In this document: piece by piece, positions 63,981 to 64,000 of the stretch | Layout: every line of letters starts with the position of its first letter | Numbering within the stretch: the stretch's first letter is position 1 | Assembly (NCBI RefSeq): GCF_001649575.2 | Contig: NC_051451.1 | Location: 26,872,636 to 26,936,635 of the forward strand | DNA length: 64,000 nucleotides | Reading direction: 5' to 3' | Source of the DNA: Kryptolebias marmoratus | Lineage: Eukaryota > Chordata > Actinopteri > Cyprinodontiformes > Rivulidae | Notes under the pieces: generated by a model | Database searches by the model: none | Seen by the model: only the letters and a program-made list of their open reading frames with translations | What the model was told of the DNA's origin: nothing | Made by a program: the position numbers and the translations under genes

Positions 63981-64000
63981 TTACGACCCAGTCAGCCTCC
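63981..64000 (+). CDS. ablim1: Possible start of a further ablim1 exon, truncated by window end
   Basis: A pyrimidine tract and cccccag precede TTACGACCCAGTCAGCCTCC. In phase 0 this reads LRPSQP, which does not match the villin headpiece start IFPYEM, so it could be an alternative exon or chance. Confidence 0.2.

Overview
The window is vertebrate genomic DNA, most likely from a ray-finned (teleost, probably percomorph) fish. It has small spliced exons with GT-AG introns, many CA and TA microsatellites, dense short DNA-transposon derivatives and Rex1-like LINE tails. The species cannot be fixed from the sequence. I found no bacterial or viral genes, operons, CRISPR arrays or rRNA. Three conserved animal genes account for all the coding sequence I can defend.

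1-8.5 kb (+): the 3' part of srf (serum response factor). Six exons encode the C-terminal transactivation region and the stop codon (7625). The MADS-box exons lie upstream of the window. One 57-codon Gln/Ala-rich exon (4799-4969) has no counterpart in the human protein as I remember it. 8.5-13.9 kb is srf-fhip2a intergenic DNA with repeats, a decayed Tc1/mariner-like fragment and a 245-base assembly gap (13494-13738).

13.9-21.3 kb (-): the whole of fhip2a (formerly fam160b1). Seventeen coding exons join in frame to 738 codons plus stop. It is tail-to-tail with srf and head-to-head with the next gene. 21.3-27.4 kb is the fhip2a-ablim1 divergent intergenic region, filled with repeats.

27.5-62.7 kb (+): ablim1 (actin-binding LIM protein 1). 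Three candidate alternative first exons (27567, 30380, 34173) all end in the same splice phase. They are followed by exons for four LIM domains, a long Ser/Pro-rich linker with likely alternative exons, an 8-nt microexon and an exon that appears to use a GC donor. From 30380 to 62679 the 23 exons I chose total 2322 nt (774 codons) in one open frame. The villin headpiece exons lie beyond the right edge.

fhip2a and ablim1 are also neighbours in the same head-to-head arrangement in human (10q25), which supports the orthology. srf is on a different human chromosome, so its linkage here is fish-specific. Functionally, SRF drives actin-cytoskeleton genes in response to actin dynamics, and ABLIM proteins bind F-actin and are reported to feed into STARS/SRF signalling.

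The rest is dominated by at least five interspersed repeat families, several with terminal inverted repeats. The most unusual carries an internal degenerate TTTTAGCT array and recurs about ten times. I see no convincing new molecular system. The best leads are the extra srf exon, the ablim1 first-exon and microexon architecture, and the TTTTAGCT-array element.
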